Below are positions 41,806 to 49,291 of a stretch of DNA of 49,291 bases, piece after piece. The first letter of the stretch is position 1, and every line of letters starts with the position of its first letter. The stretch is taken from contig CAJOPA010000013.1 of NCBI GenBank assembly GCA_905236235.1, positions 1 through 49,291 of the forward strand, written 5' to 3'. The stretch is from an uncultured Eubacterium sp. (GTDB taxonomy: Bacteria; Bacillota; Clostridia; Lachnospirales; Lachnospiraceae). A model generated the notes under the pieces. The model saw only the letters and a program-made list of their open reading frames with translations, had not been told where the DNA came from and did no database searches. The position numbers and the translations under genes were made by a program.

Positions 41806-43796
41806 TTCGATACACGATCTGCGACCCTGTCCCATGCATTTTGCATATCCTCCCAGCAGTCCTCCCGTACGACTTCCGAGAGGAATCTGGAAGGCAGGGT
41901 CTTTTTTTGACGAAGTATCGCGGGAGCGCAAAGGTACAGTGCATGCCGTGCACGCGTCATTCCCACGTACAGCAATCTGCGTTCCTCCTCAAGATTCCCC
42001 ACTTTCCCCGCTCTCTGAAAAGGGATCCTGCCTTCCACCACATTGGCGATCATCACCCTGTCAAATTCCAGGCCTTTGGCGGCATGCAATGTCATAAGCG
42101 GCAATACATCCTCCGCACCCCCGCGATCGACCTCCCGATCCTCTTCCCTGTTGTTTAATCGATCAAGCAATTCCGTTTGGGTCATAACCTCCTTGGAAAG
42201 CTTTGTCAAATGATCCAAAGCTTCCATCCACAGGACAATGTCCTCCCTTTTTTGCCCGTACTCCATCATCACATAGGATTCATATCCCACGACCTTTCGA
42301 AAAAACAGGACGGCTGCAAACGGAGACATCGTCCCCATCCGCAGCAATTGCCCATAAAAATCACTGATACGGTTTTTCTCCTCTTTCGTTGTCACACCAT
42401 CCATCCAACGATGAAAATCCACGGTTTCTTCCTCCAGATGACCGCGTAAAAAGTCACGCGACGGCTTATTCATGATCTTAAAAAGAAGCCCTCGTGCACA
42501 TGTGCCGCTTTGCACCAATTGCTCTGCCGCCATAAGATACGCCGCAAGATCCTGTGCTGCGCACTGCTCATATGGATGAACGATCCCCTCACGCTTTCGA
42601 TAGGGAATGCCTTTTTGCCGCAGGAGCCTGACCATCCCCTGCATCTCCGTATGACTGCGAAACAAAACCGCCTGTTCGGCAAAAGGGATCCCCCGGCTGT
42701 AAGCTTTGAGGATCTCTTCGCACATCCACGTATACTGCGCTGCAGTATCCTTAAAAAACACAGGCACCATCCGTCCCTCATCGCCGGTGGCAGACAGGAT
42801 ATCCTTACAAAGACGAACCTCATTTTGGCGGATCATCCGACAGGATGCATCCACAATCTCCTTATCGCAACGAAAATTTTGATAAAGCAGAATCTGCTTT
42901 GCCTGCGGAAATTCCTCCAAAAACGTCATCATCACCCCGGGATCGCAACCGCGAAACCCGTAGATCGCCTGATCGTCATCTCCGACGACAAAAAGATGAT
43001 GGCTGGGTGCGGACAACAGTTTGAGGATTCTGTACTGCACGGGATTGATATCCTGAAATTCATCCACCAAAATATAGGTATACTGCTTATGAAGGCGGCT
43101 AAGCACCTCCGGTCTTTGCGTAAGCATCCTTTCCGTTTCCAACAGGATATCATCCATGTCCAATCGCTTTTGTTCGCGCAAAGCCGTTTGATACAAGGCA
43201 TAGATCTCACAAAACACGGGATCTTTGTCCTCCGGTTTTTGACCGCTGTTTTTCATGCGGGAGATCTCCCTGATCAGATCCTCCGCGTTTTCTTCGCCCA
43301 AGATAACATCCTCCGTCTGTAGGCCCCGTTTTTTTAAGACAAGAAAGACCTCTTTTAAGATCTGTACTTTCTCCTTTTCCTTGATCAGACTCTGTGGCGT
43401 CAACCCGCAGGACTCTCTTAAAAATCCCCAGAAAACACTGTGAAAGGTGCCGAAGGTCACCTCACGTGCAGCCGTTTTAGCGACCGTGTTACCTGCCGTG
43501 TTGCCTACGGTTTTGCCCGCAGCGGCGCCTATAGCTGCGCCGGTCGAACCGCAAACATCCGTCTCCGAGATCCTTTGCACAAATCTTTCCCGCATCTGCA
43601 AAGCCGCCGCCCTTGTAAACGTGATCACCAGGATATGCCCCGGCGCGATATGATGCCGGCCGATCAGATGACAGATCCGCTCCACAAGAACCGCCGTCTT
43701 GCCGCTCCCGGGGCCTGCCAGCACCAGGCAGGGACCGTCTTTAAAAACGATCGCTTCCTTCTGCGCATCATAAAACGAAAATTTGCCATGATTCAT
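41667..43796 (-). CDS. UvrD/PcrA-like superfamily 1 DNA helicase
   Basis: A 709-residue 3'-5' helicase of the UvrD/PcrA/Rep group. Visible motifs: Walker A LAGPGSGKTAVL, motif Ia ITFTRAAALQM, Walker B ILVDEFQDINPVQ, motif III VVGDDDQAIYGFRG, motif V LMTLHAAKGLEFDRV, motif VI LLYVGMTRARHAL. It probably acts in repair or removal of proteins from DNA; the exact paralogue is unclear. Two oddities: residues ~82-111 between motifs Ia and the GTFHS motif are an insertion with the tetrapeptide GNTV-like unit repeated four times, and the last ~45 residues are Ser-rich because the frame runs through the antisense of the DUF1292 gene. AGGGGG precedes the ATG at nine bases. It begins 21 bases behind the gltX terminator. 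Confidence 0.9.
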   Translation of the reverse strand: MNHGKFSFYDAQKEAIVFKDGPCLVLAGPGSGKTAVLVERICHLIGRHHIAPGHILVITFTRAAALQMRERFVQRISETDVCGSTGAAIGAAAGKTVGNTAGNTVAKTAAREVTFGTFHSVFWGFLRESCGLTPQSLIKEKEKVQILKEVFLVLKKRGLQTEDVILGEENAEDLIREISRMKNSGQKPEDKDPVFCEIYALYQTALREQKRLDMDDILLETERMLTQRPEVLSRLHKQYTYILVDEFQDINPVQYRILKLLSAPSHHLFVVGDDDQAIYGFRGCDPGVMMTFLEEFPQAKQILLYQNFRCDKEIVDASCRMIRQNEVRLCKDILSATGDEGRMVPVFFKDTAAQYTWMCEEILKAYSRGIPFAEQAVLFRSHTEMQGMVRLLRQKGIPYRKREGIVHPYEQCAAQDLAAYLMAAEQLVQSGTCARGLLFKIMNKPSRDFLRGHLEEETVDFHRWMDGVTTKEEKNRISDFYGQLLRMGTMSPFAAVLFFRKVVGYESYVMMEYGQKREDIVLWMEALDHLTKLSKEVMTQTELLDRLNNREEDREVDRGGAEDVLPLMTLHAAKGLEFDRVMIANVVEGRIPFQRAGKVGNLEEERRLLYVGMTRARHALYLCAPAILRQKKTLPSRFLSEVVREDCWEDMQNAWDRVADRVSNQSSEESSSSAKASSSRYSSNRSDTISNSSSSSMFSREGLPSASSM
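43471..43518 (-). repeat. Four 12-bp tandem repeats inside the helicase gene
   Basis: Plus-strand units GCCGTTTTAGCG, ACCGTGTTACCT, GCCGTGTTGCCT and ACGGTTTTGCCC stand head to tail. Translated on the minus strand they give the tetrapeptides GKTV, GNTA, GNTV and AKTA (residues 94-109). Length in multiples of three keeps the frame, so copy number could vary between strains. Confidence 0.8.
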
Positions 43797-43817
43797 CCAT
43801 CCCTACCCCCTAAATAC

Positions 43818-43850
43818 AAAAAAAGAGACAAAAACGCCGTTTTTGTCTCT
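43818..43850 (-). terminator. Strong intrinsic terminator after gltX
   Basis: Arms AGAGACAAAAAC and GTTTTTGTCTCT pair over 12 bp around a three-base loop, followed on the minus strand by a run of seven T. It ends the gltX transcript, about 90 bases after its stop, and lies directly before the ribosome binding site of the helicase gene. Confidence 0.9.
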
Positions 43851-43860
43851 CCCGTATCTC

Positions 43861-43889
43861 ATCCTACACCCTGTACTTTTTTCTGTAAA
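43861..43889 (-). promoter_or_regulatory. Possible promoter between gltX and the terminator
   Basis: -35 TTTACA (five of six) and -10 TAGGAT (four of six), 17-base spacer, pointing at the helicase gene. Predicted transcription would begin only a few bases before the terminator hairpin, so either the terminator attenuates the helicase mRNA or this promoter is not real. Confidence 0.35.
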
Positions 43890-43901
43890 GAACAACCGTA
43901 C
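43890..43901. promoter_or_regulatory. Degenerate LexA (DinR) box-like site
   Basis: Plus-strand GAACAACCGTAC matches the Firmicutes SOS core GAAC-N4-GTTC at seven of eight positions and adjoins the candidate -35 of the helicase promoter. It is also part of a wider inverted repeat CTGTAC...GTACAG. SOS control of a UvrD-type helicase would be sensible, but the outer bases fit poorly. Confidence 0.25.
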
Positions 43902-43939
43902 AGATTTTAGAAAAATTTTAAAATTGCGCAAAAATCCCT

Positions 43940-45388
43940 TTAGGATAGAAGGTTGATCGCTTCGCGGATTCTATTTAAAGACTCCTCTTTGCCCAAGAGT
44001 TCTAAGATCTCTGTAGCACCGCAGGGCGTCATCTGCTTGCCTGATAAGGCCACACGCACCGGCCACATCACAAAACCGTTCTTAACGCCGGTCTTTTCCA
44101 CATACGCCGAAAGCATGGCATAAAGCGCATCATTGGTATAATCCGTATGCTCCTCAAGAAGCGGCAGCACATCCTTTAATACGCTAAGCGCCGTCTCCGG
44201 GGATGTCTTCATCTTTTTGTTGGCATACATGTCGACCGCATACGCAGGGACCGCATCCACAAAATCAAGAAGCCCCGCGATATCCGGAAGGATCTCAATC
44301 CTGGTACGTACCATGGCGGAGAGCTTCTTTTGATCCACATCGCGTTTCACAGCCTTCTCAATATACGGCTTTGCCATGGCAAAGAAACGATCCTCATCCA
44401 TCATTTTAAAGTATTCGCCGTTTAACCATTTTAATTTTTGTATGTCAAATACCGCAGGGGACTTGCTCATATGATGATAATCAAATGCCTCCACAAGCTC
44501 TGTAAGGCTAAAGATCTCACGATTATCCTCCGGACACCACCCCAAAAGCGCCACATAGTTAAGGATGGCTTCCGGCAAAAATCCCTGCTCCAAAAGATCC
44601 TCGTAGGAAGCATGTCCGCTTCGCTTGGAAAGCTTCTTGTGATCCTCGTCGGTGATGAGCGGACAGTGGATATAGGTCGGGATCTCCCAGCCGAACGCTT
44701 CATAAATACGGTTGTATTTGGGTGTGGAGGAAAGGTATTCATTGCCGCGGATCACGTGGGTGATATGCATCGTATGATCGTCGATCACATTGGCAAAATT
44801 ATAGGTCGGATACCCATCCGATTTGATCAGGATCAGGTCCTCCAATTCCTCATTGTTCACGCTGATCTCCCCATAAAGCTCGTCCGTAAAGGAAGTCACG
44901 CCCTCCGTCGGCATGTTCATACGAATCACGAAGGGCTTGCCGGATGCAAGATTTGCCTCGATCTCCTCCTTGGAGAGATGAAGACAATGCTTATCATAAA
45001 TGCTGATCTCCTTGCCGTCTACGACGCGCTTTAAGCTCTCCAAACGTTCCTTATCACAAAAACAATAGTAAGCATCTCCCTGCTCGATCAACTGTTTTGC
45101 GTATTTTAAATAGATACCCTGCGCCTGACGTTCGCTCTGCACATAAGGACCGTAACCGCCGTCCTTATCCGGACCCTCGTCATGGGTAAGCCCGGTGCTT
45201 TCCATCGTACGATAGATGATATCAAGCGCCTCCGGAACAAAGCGTTCCTGGTCCGTATCCTCCACGCGCAGCATAAACGTACCCCCTGCATGCTTTGCTA
45301 CCAGATACGCATACAGCGCCGTACGCAGATTTCCCACATGCATACGCCCCGTGGGACTGGGGGCAAATCGTGTCCTTACTTCCGACAT
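43940..45388 (-). CDS. gltX: Glutamate-tRNA ligase
   Basis: A 482-residue class I synthetase attaching glutamate to tRNA-Glu (and probably tRNA-Gln in a Clostridia with GatCAB). The HIGH-like motif is PSPTGRMHVGNLRTALY near the N-terminus, the KMSKS-like motif is KLSKRSGHASYED, with GNEYLSSTPKYNRIYEAFG between. The C-terminal anticodon-binding domain is complete (WPVRVALSGKQMTPCGATEI). The start ATG has GAAGGAGAGG in front; in-frame ATG 39 bases upstream lies in a hairpin. Ends 90 bases before a strong terminator. Confidence 0.97.
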   Translation of the reverse strand: MSEVRTRFAPSPTGRMHVGNLRTALYAYLVAKHAGGTFMLRVEDTDQERFVPEALDIIYRTMESTGLTHDEGPDKDGGYGPYVQSERQAQGIYLKYAKQLIEQGDAYYCFCDKERLESLKRVVDGKEISIYDKHCLHLSKEEIEANLASGKPFVIRMNMPTEGVTSFTDELYGEISVNNEELEDLILIKSDGYPTYNFANVIDDHTMHITHVIRGNEYLSSTPKYNRIYEAFGWEIPTYIHCPLITDEDHKKLSKRSGHASYEDLLEQGFLPEAILNYVALLGWCPEDNREIFSLTELVEAFDYHHMSKSPAVFDIQKLKWLNGEYFKMMDEDRFFAMAKPYIEKAVKRDVDQKKLSAMVRTRIEILPDIAGLLDFVDAVPAYAVDMYANKKMKTSPETALSVLKDVLPLLEEHTDYTNDALYAMLSAYVEKTGVKNGFVMWPVRVALSGKQMTPCGATEILELLGKEESLNRIREAINLLS

Positions 45389-45408
45389 GTCTTCCTCTCC
45401 TTCATAAA

Positions 45409-45436
45409 GGAAAGCGGATGCAAACATCCGCTTTCC
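45409..45436 (-). terminator. Stable hairpin between the chemoreceptor-like gene and gltX
   Basis: Arms GGAAAGCGGATG and CATCCGCTTTCC pair over 12 bp (up to 15 with G-U) around a four-base loop. On the minus strand only UUUAUG follows, so termination would be weak. It lies about 43 bases after the stop of the upstream gene and ends just before the gltX ribosome binding site, so it may act as leaky terminator or as leader structure for gltX. Confidence 0.6.
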
Positions 45437-45478
45437 CCTTTGTTATCATTGTTGCAAATCTTTTCAGCCAAAAATATC

Positions 45479-46318
45479 TTAATTGATCTTGGCAATATCC
45501 GCCAATTCTCTCGCGGAATCCGTAAGCTCATTGAAGGTGGCGGTGATCTCCTCCGTGGCAGCAGCCTGCGTTGCAGCGATCTCCGTAGAGGATGTAACCA
45601 GATCTACCACGCCCTGCATGGAGGCGGAAATCTCCTTTAACGCCTCACCAATCTCCGATGCGCTCTCTCCACTGTTCTGCGACAGCTTACGCATCTCCTC
45701 CGCAACTACGGAGAAACCACGGCCGGCCTCGCCCGCACGGGCTGCCTCGATGGCTGCATTTAAAGCAAGAAGATTGGATCTGGATGCAACATTACTGATA
45801 CCGCCAAGCAACTGGTTGGCCTCGGTGATCAACTGCTCCGTACGATCCACGATATCCTGAATATTATGCATGCTGCCTGCCATATCCTGCGCGGCATTGG
45901 TAACTTCATCCACGCTGGCAAGACTCTCCTCAAGCGCATGACTCATTCTTGTGGTGGCCGATTCGATCTTGGAGCTCATATCCAGGGATCTTGCACCGTT
46001 TAAGGTACCCATGCATTCCCCTTCAAAGAACAGAGGCACGATCATAGACCGAAATGCGATTCCGAAGGGATTGCCCTCGCCGACGGGCATCACGCCAAAT
46101 GCCGGTTTTCCTTTGCGCACACACTCATAGGATTGCGAATCCGATCCCACCTTTTCACCGACAGGAGCCGGCGGCGGAATAATAAATCCCGGTGTGGATG
46201 CCGTGTCGATCACATAACCGTTCTCGTCACAGTAGGTGATACCAACATCTTCCTGAAACAGGTCAACCATCGTCGACAAGAGTGATGAGATCACCTCTCT
46301 GTATTCTTCTTTTGTCAT
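45479..46318 (-). CDS. Soluble methyl-accepting chemotaxis protein
   Basis: A 279-residue chemoreceptor-like protein with no membrane segment. Residues 1-110 form a small sensory domain ([48 protein letters not shown]) of a PAS/CdaR-like kind I cannot name precisely; two or three Cys and several conserved Pro are notable. Residues ~115-279 are a short coiled-coil signalling domain with the hairpin tip [20 protein letters not shown] and [13 protein letters not shown], which binds CheA/CheW. Its coiled coil is far shorter than in transmembrane receptors. It has its own near-consensus promoter and a GGAAGGAG site, so it is made constitutively with sigma-A. It could report a cytosolic signal to the CheA encoded in this window. 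Confidence 0.93.
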   Translation of the reverse strand: MTKEEYREVISSLLSTMVDLFQEDVGITYCDENGYVIDTASTPGFIIPPPAPVGEKVGSDSQSYECVRKGKPAFGVMPVGEGNPFGIAFRSMIVPLFFEGECMGTLNGARSLDMSSKIESATTRMSHALEESLASVDEVTNAAQDMAGSMHNIQDIVDRTEQLITEANQLLGGISNVASRSNLLALNAAIEAARAGEAGRGFSVVAEEMRKLSQNSGESASEIGEALKEISASMQGVVDLVTSSTEIAATQAAATEEITATFNELTDSARELADIAKIN

Positions 46319-46359
46319 AATATACTCCTTCCCCTGTGTGAAAAAAAATTTCTTATTTA

Positions 46360-46388
46360 ATTATAACGACAGAAAAAATGTTAGTCAA
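46360..46388 (-). promoter_or_regulatory. Near-consensus sigma-A promoter of the soluble chemoreceptor gene
   Basis: -35 TTGACT (five of six) and perfect -10 TATAAT with a 17-base spacer, 41 bases before the ATG. The -35 overlaps the stop codon of the upstream histidine kinase gene. Confidence 0.85.
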
Positions 46389-47811
46389 CATAATTCTTAT
46401 TTTTGGGTAAAATAATTTTCACGCACGTCCGAACCCCGATCTTGCTCTCGATCTCCACCCTGCCGTCTAAGATCAGTTCGACACGACGGATGACATTGGT
46501 AAGCCCCACGGACTCCTTTTTCTTAAGCGTTTCCTTCACATGAAAACCCACGCCGTCATCCAAAACTTCCACAATATATTGATTTTTGTCCTCGTAGCTT
46601 TTGACCGTGACCGTACCGCCGCCGTCCTTTTCCCGCAGGCCGTGTTTAAAAGCATTTTCCACCAATGGCTCCACACTTAACAGCGGTACAAAAAATGCCT
46701 CAACCTCCAGTTCCTCCACCAGACGGATATCCCCCCCAAAGCGAATTCGTTCCAAGGAAAAATAATGACGAACGTTTTCCATCTCCTCCGTAAACCGCAC
46801 CACCTGGGTTCCGTTTAAAAACGAGATGTTTGCCCGTAAATATTTGGAAAAATGGATCACTGCCTCTTCAGCCTTTTGCGGATCGAGCACGCACAATTCT
46901 CCGATGGAATTTAAGGAATTAAAGATAAAATGCGGCTGCATCTGGGTCGTGAGAACATCCATTTTGCTTTGGATCTTCTCCTGCTCCAGATCCTTTTTTT
47001 CCTGCTCGCTTAGGATCCGTCGGTTGATCTCCACGAAGGTGGCAAACACCTGATAGATGATAAAGGAAAACGCAGCCAGGATCGCAAGTAACCAATCGCT
47101 GTAAAGTCCCGTAAACTCACCGAACATATCCACAAAGATCATCAGGGCATCGGCAACATACAACATGCGGATCCTCCGGATTTCCTGCATGTTCTCACGA
47201 TTGGGAAACAAGAAAAAGAATGCGCCGTAAAAAAACATAATGAGCGGTATGAAAAGATTGCTCATCGAAACACATCCCAACATTACCTCCGGGATCCGGA
47301 TGGAAACCGTAATCCCGCAGGTGTTAAATACCACGATCCCCACAAGAAGAACCATATCAAGAATCTGTCCCCCGGGGGAAAGGTATTGCAGAAAAGCGAT
47401 CCCCAACCATGTCAGAGAAACATTTAAAACGGAAAAGATCATAAACAGCGTCATCGTCGGATAATTGACATATAACGTCGTCCGTATGGAACGGATCACA
47501 CTCCAGGTAGCAACCGTCCCAAAAAAGCATGCCACCCAAAAGAGCATCCACCTGCGGGTCCACCCAAGATTGATAATGATCCCCATGATCGCCACCAGCA
47601 TGAGCGCCAGCGTGCAAAAGAAGATGGCAAAATAAAATACGGAAGTCTCGGACTCATAGACCACCGCCGTCTGCGGCAGGTGATTTTTCTCATAAAGAAA
47701 GAGTCCGATATCCGTAAAGAGGGAAGAAAACAACAGAAAAAGTACCGGAAACAGTAAAATTCTCCGGATGCTTTTCACGTTGACATTTAAAAAATCTTTT
47801 CCTATAATCAT
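46381..47811 (-). CDS. LytS/YehU-type membrane sensor histidine kinase
   Basis: A sensor kinase of about 476 residues. Seven or eight hydrophobic segments fill residues ~15-255, without a recognisable extracytoplasmic sensor. A short coiled coil leads to the His_kinase domain with phospho-His near residue 294 (QMQPHFIFNSLNSIGELC), then the HATPase with VENAFKHG, DDGVGF and SVGLTNV. Such kinases normally pair with LytTR-type regulators; none is in the window, so it is an orphan here. The start is uncertain: the ATG chosen has no ribosome binding site, nor does the in-frame TTG nine bases upstream or the GTG 33 bases downstream (MKSIRRILLF-like start). Only three bases separate it from the divergent EamA gene, whose promoter lies inside this reading frame. 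Confidence 0.88.
   Translation of the reverse strand: MIIGKDFLNVNVKSIRRILLFPVLFLLFSSLFTDIGLFLYEKNHLPQTAVVYESETSVFYFAIFFCTLALMLVAIMGIIINLGWTRRWMLFWVACFFGTVATWSVIRSIRTTLYVNYPTMTLFMIFSVLNVSLTWLGIAFLQYLSPGGQILDMVLLVGIVVFNTCGITVSIRIPEVMLGCVSMSNLFIPLIMFFYGAFFFLFPNRENMQEIRRIRMLYVADALMIFVDMFGEFTGLYSDWLLAILAAFSFIIYQVFATFVEINRRILSEQEKKDLEQEKIQSKMDVLTTQMQPHFIFNSLNSIGELCVLDPQKAEEAVIHFSKYLRANISFLNGTQVVRFTEEMENVRHYFSLERIRFGGDIRLVEELEVEAFFVPLLSVEPLVENAFKHGLREKDGGGTVTVKSYEDKNQYIVEVLDDGVGFHVKETLKKKESVGLTNVIRRVELILDGRVEIESKIGVRTCVKIILPKNKNYVD
47780..47808 (+). promoter_or_regulatory. Exact-consensus sigma-A promoter for the EamA gene
   Basis: TTGACA, a 17-base spacer and TATAAT: all 12 positions match consensus. 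The -10 ends six bases before the ATG of the EamA gene, so transcription should begin at or within a base or two of the A of the start codon. It lies wholly inside the 5' end of the opposite-strand histidine kinase gene. Confidence 0.85.
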
Positions 47812-47814
47812 CTC

Positions 47815-48738
47815 ATGCAAAAATCAAGTATCAAACACTCTGCACTACTTCTTCTGGCCGCTTTTATCTGGGGTTCGGCCTTTGTTTCCCAGAGCCGGGG
47901 CGCAGAATATGTCGATGCATTTACCTTTCTTTTTCTAAGGTCCGTTGTGGCCGTTTTGTTTTTGTCCGCAGTTATTCCCTTCCTTGACAAGGTGAAGCCC
48001 TCCGGCAAAAAACCCGCAACCAAAAAAGACCTTCGCACTCTGTGGATCGCCGGCATTTCCTGCGGCTTCTTTTTATTCCTTGCATCTTTCTTGCAGCAGA
48101 AAGGCATTGAAACCACCACGGTCGGTAAGGCAGGATTTTTAACGGCCTGCTATATCGTCCTGGTACCGGTCTGCGGGATCTTCCTTCACAAAAAAACGTC
48201 ACCCAAGGTAGCCCTTGCCGTGCTTTTTGCCCTGGGCGGGCTGTATTTTCTGTGCATCCGATCCGAAGATTTTTCCATCGGTACCGGCGACCTTTTGATC
48301 CTTCTCTCCTCCCTGGGATTTACGGTGCAGATCCTTTTGATCTCTTGGTTTTCTCCCATGGTGGACGGCGTACGCATGTCAAGGATCCAGTTTATCTGCA
48401 TTACCGTTTTTTCCTTCGTTGCCATGCTTGTCTTTGAAACACCGGACATCGCATCCATCCAAAAGGCCGGCTGGTCCATTTTCTATGCCGGATGCTTCTC
48501 CAGCGGCATTGCTTATACGTTGCAGATCATAGGCCAGGAAAAGGTCAATCCCACCGTTGCGTCGCTTTTAATGAGCTGCGAGGCTCTTTTCAGCGTCATC
48601 TGCGGTTTTCTGTTCCTTCATGAAGCCATTTCCTTCCGGGAAATGATCGGCTGTCTTCTGATGTGTGTGGCCATCGTGTTGGCACAGCTTCCCCCTCTGA
48701 AAAAGAAAGGATCCGCCGATATCATACAAGAAAACTGA
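47815..48738 (+). CDS. EamA/DMT superfamily transporter
   Basis: A 307-residue membrane protein with ten predicted helices in two EamA repeats (about 5-140 and 150-295), typical of drug/metabolite transporters. The family N-terminus ALLLLAAFIWGSAFVSQS and the second-repeat features (GDLLILLSSLGFTVQILLIS; NPTVASLLMSCEALFSVICG) are clear. The substrate is not predictable. There is no ribosome binding site before the ATG, yet the N-terminus is exactly right for the family and a perfect promoter ends six bases before it, so the mRNA is probably leaderless. The last 17 bases overlap the end of uppP on the other strand. Confidence 0.9.
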   Translation: MQKSSIKHSALLLLAAFIWGSAFVSQSRGAEYVDAFTFLFLRSVVAVLFLSAVIPFLDKVKPSGKKPATKKDLRTLWIAGISCGFFLFLASFLQQKGIETTTVGKAGFLTACYIVLVPVCGIFLHKKTSPKVALAVLFALGGLYFLCIRSEDFSIGTGDLLILLSSLGFTVQILLISWFSPMVDGVRMSRIQFICITVFSFVAMLVFETPDIASIQKAGWSIFYAGCFSSGIAYTLQIIGQEKVNPTVASLLMSCEALFSVICGFLFLHEAISFREMIGCLLMCVAIVLAQLPPLKKKGSADIIQEN

Positions 48739-49291
48739 GGATCACCACAATTCCCAGAACGATCCGGTACCAGCCAAAGATCTTAAAGTCATGCTTGCGG
48801 ATATAGCCCATCAAGAAACGGATCACGAGTATGGATACCACAAAGGATACCAGACATCCCGTCAAAAGTATCGCGATCTCACTTCCCGTAAATGCAAATC
48901 CGAATTTTAGCAATTTGATAAAACTTGCACCGAACATGACCGGTACGGCCAGACAAAAGGTAAACTCCGCCGCTGCCGTACGGGATACGCCGATGATCAA
49001 TGCGCCGATGATGGTCGCTCCGCTTCTGGAAGTGCCCGGAAAGATCGCGGCGATAAGTTGAAACATACCGATGATGAAAGCAGCCGTAAACGTAATGTCC
49101 GCAAGCGTCTCCATCTTTGCCGGCGTGTTTCTCTTGACCGACTCTACGATGATAAAGGCTACACCCACCACGATCAGCATCACGGCAACCACGAAGGGAT
49201 TGTAGAATGCCTCTTCAATGAAATCTCCCCACAGAAGCTCCACGATCACGGCCGGAATACAGGCCACAACGATCTTAAACCACATCATCCA
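48722..49291 (-). CDS. uppP: Undecaprenyl-diphosphate phosphatase UppP (BacA), 5' end outside window
   Basis: The C-terminal ~190 residues of UppP, which recycles the undecaprenyl lipid carrier for cell-wall synthesis. The reading frame is open to the window edge; the missing part is about 80-90 residues with the first conserved motif. The second motif, AAIFPGTSRSGATI, with the catalytic Ser/Arg region, is present, as are five or so membrane helices and the typical end LGIVVILSFLV. Its stop overlaps the EamA gene tail (convergent). No terminator is seen between them. Confidence 0.95.
   Translation of the reverse strand, partial: WMMWFKIVVACIPAVIVELLWGDFIEEAFYNPFVVAVMLIVVGVAFIIVESVKRNTPAKMETLADITFTAAFIIGMFQLIAAIFPGTSRSGATIIGALIIGVSRTAAAEFTFCLAVPVMFGASFIKLLKFGFAFTGSEIAILLTGCLVSFVVSILVIRFLMGYIRKHDFKIFGWYRIVLGIVVILSFLV

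Noticed and set aside
45389..45480. T-box leader for gltX
   Set aside because: The gap is only about 90 bases with no T-box sequence or specifier-like stem; it holds just one simple hairpin.
47807..48202. Minus-strand open reading frames opposite the EamA gene
   Set aside because: No motif, no start signal, and the plus-strand protein is a clear ten-helix transporter.

Overview
The window looks like a chromosomal segment of a flagellated Clostridia species, most likely Lachnospiraceae. The evidence is Firmicutes-type gene content (CodY, FliY with CheC domains, CheC/CheD, SigD), the order dprA-topA-codY-flgB, strong AGGAGG ribosome binding sites, and sigma-A promoters with 17-bp spacers. Genus cannot be fixed from sequence alone. 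Almost everything lies on the minus strand, so transcription runs from high to low coordinates.

Region 33643 to 1: one giant flagellar/chemotaxis cluster. In transcription order it is flgB-flgC-fliE-fliF-fliG-fliH-fliI-fliJ-motE-fliK-flgD-(flg operon protein)-flgE, then a 280-bp regulatory gap, then motA-motB-fliL-fliM-fliY-cheY-fliO-fliP-fliQ-fliR-flhB-flhA-flhF-flhG-pilZ-cheB-cheA-cheW-cheC-cheD-(107-aa membrane protein)-sigD-fapA-like, and the first codons of another gene leaving the window. Relative to the Bacillus fla/che operon, motAB sit inside it, a PilZ c-di-GMP receptor is inserted before cheB, no flbD/swrD-like gene follows flgE, and cheR is absent from the visible part. Gene junctions are mostly overlaps or a few bases, so the genes are probably translated as two very long polycistrons with start points upstream of flgB and motA.

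Region 33644 to 41387: codY, with its own promoter and a good CodY box, then topA, dprA, comM, trpS and a DUF5662 gene, all minus strand. The topA-codY-flgB linkage is the known Firmicutes arrangement with trmFO, xerC and clpQY missing.

Region 41388 to 49291: housekeeping and sensory genes. A small DUF1292 gene (plus strand) overlaps the 3' end of a UvrD-type helicase gene. Then come gltX, a soluble methyl-accepting protein, a LytS-type membrane histidine kinase with no response regulator in the window, a divergent EamA transporter, and the 3' part of uppP.

The points most worth a second look are: an exact-consensus sigma-A promoter whose -10 lies 6 bases from the EamA start codon (a predicted leaderless mRNA), with a similar layout at DUF5662; a strand-specific 15-bp RNA hairpin between flgE and motA; an enlarged FlgE with three internal repeats; extreme low-complexity linkers in FliY and MotB; unknown proteins inside the motility operon; and a helicase gene that starts directly behind a strong terminator and ends inside the antisense of its neighbour. 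No RNA genes, CRISPR arrays, insertion sequences or phage genes were seen, and no gene-free stretch exceeds 300 bases.
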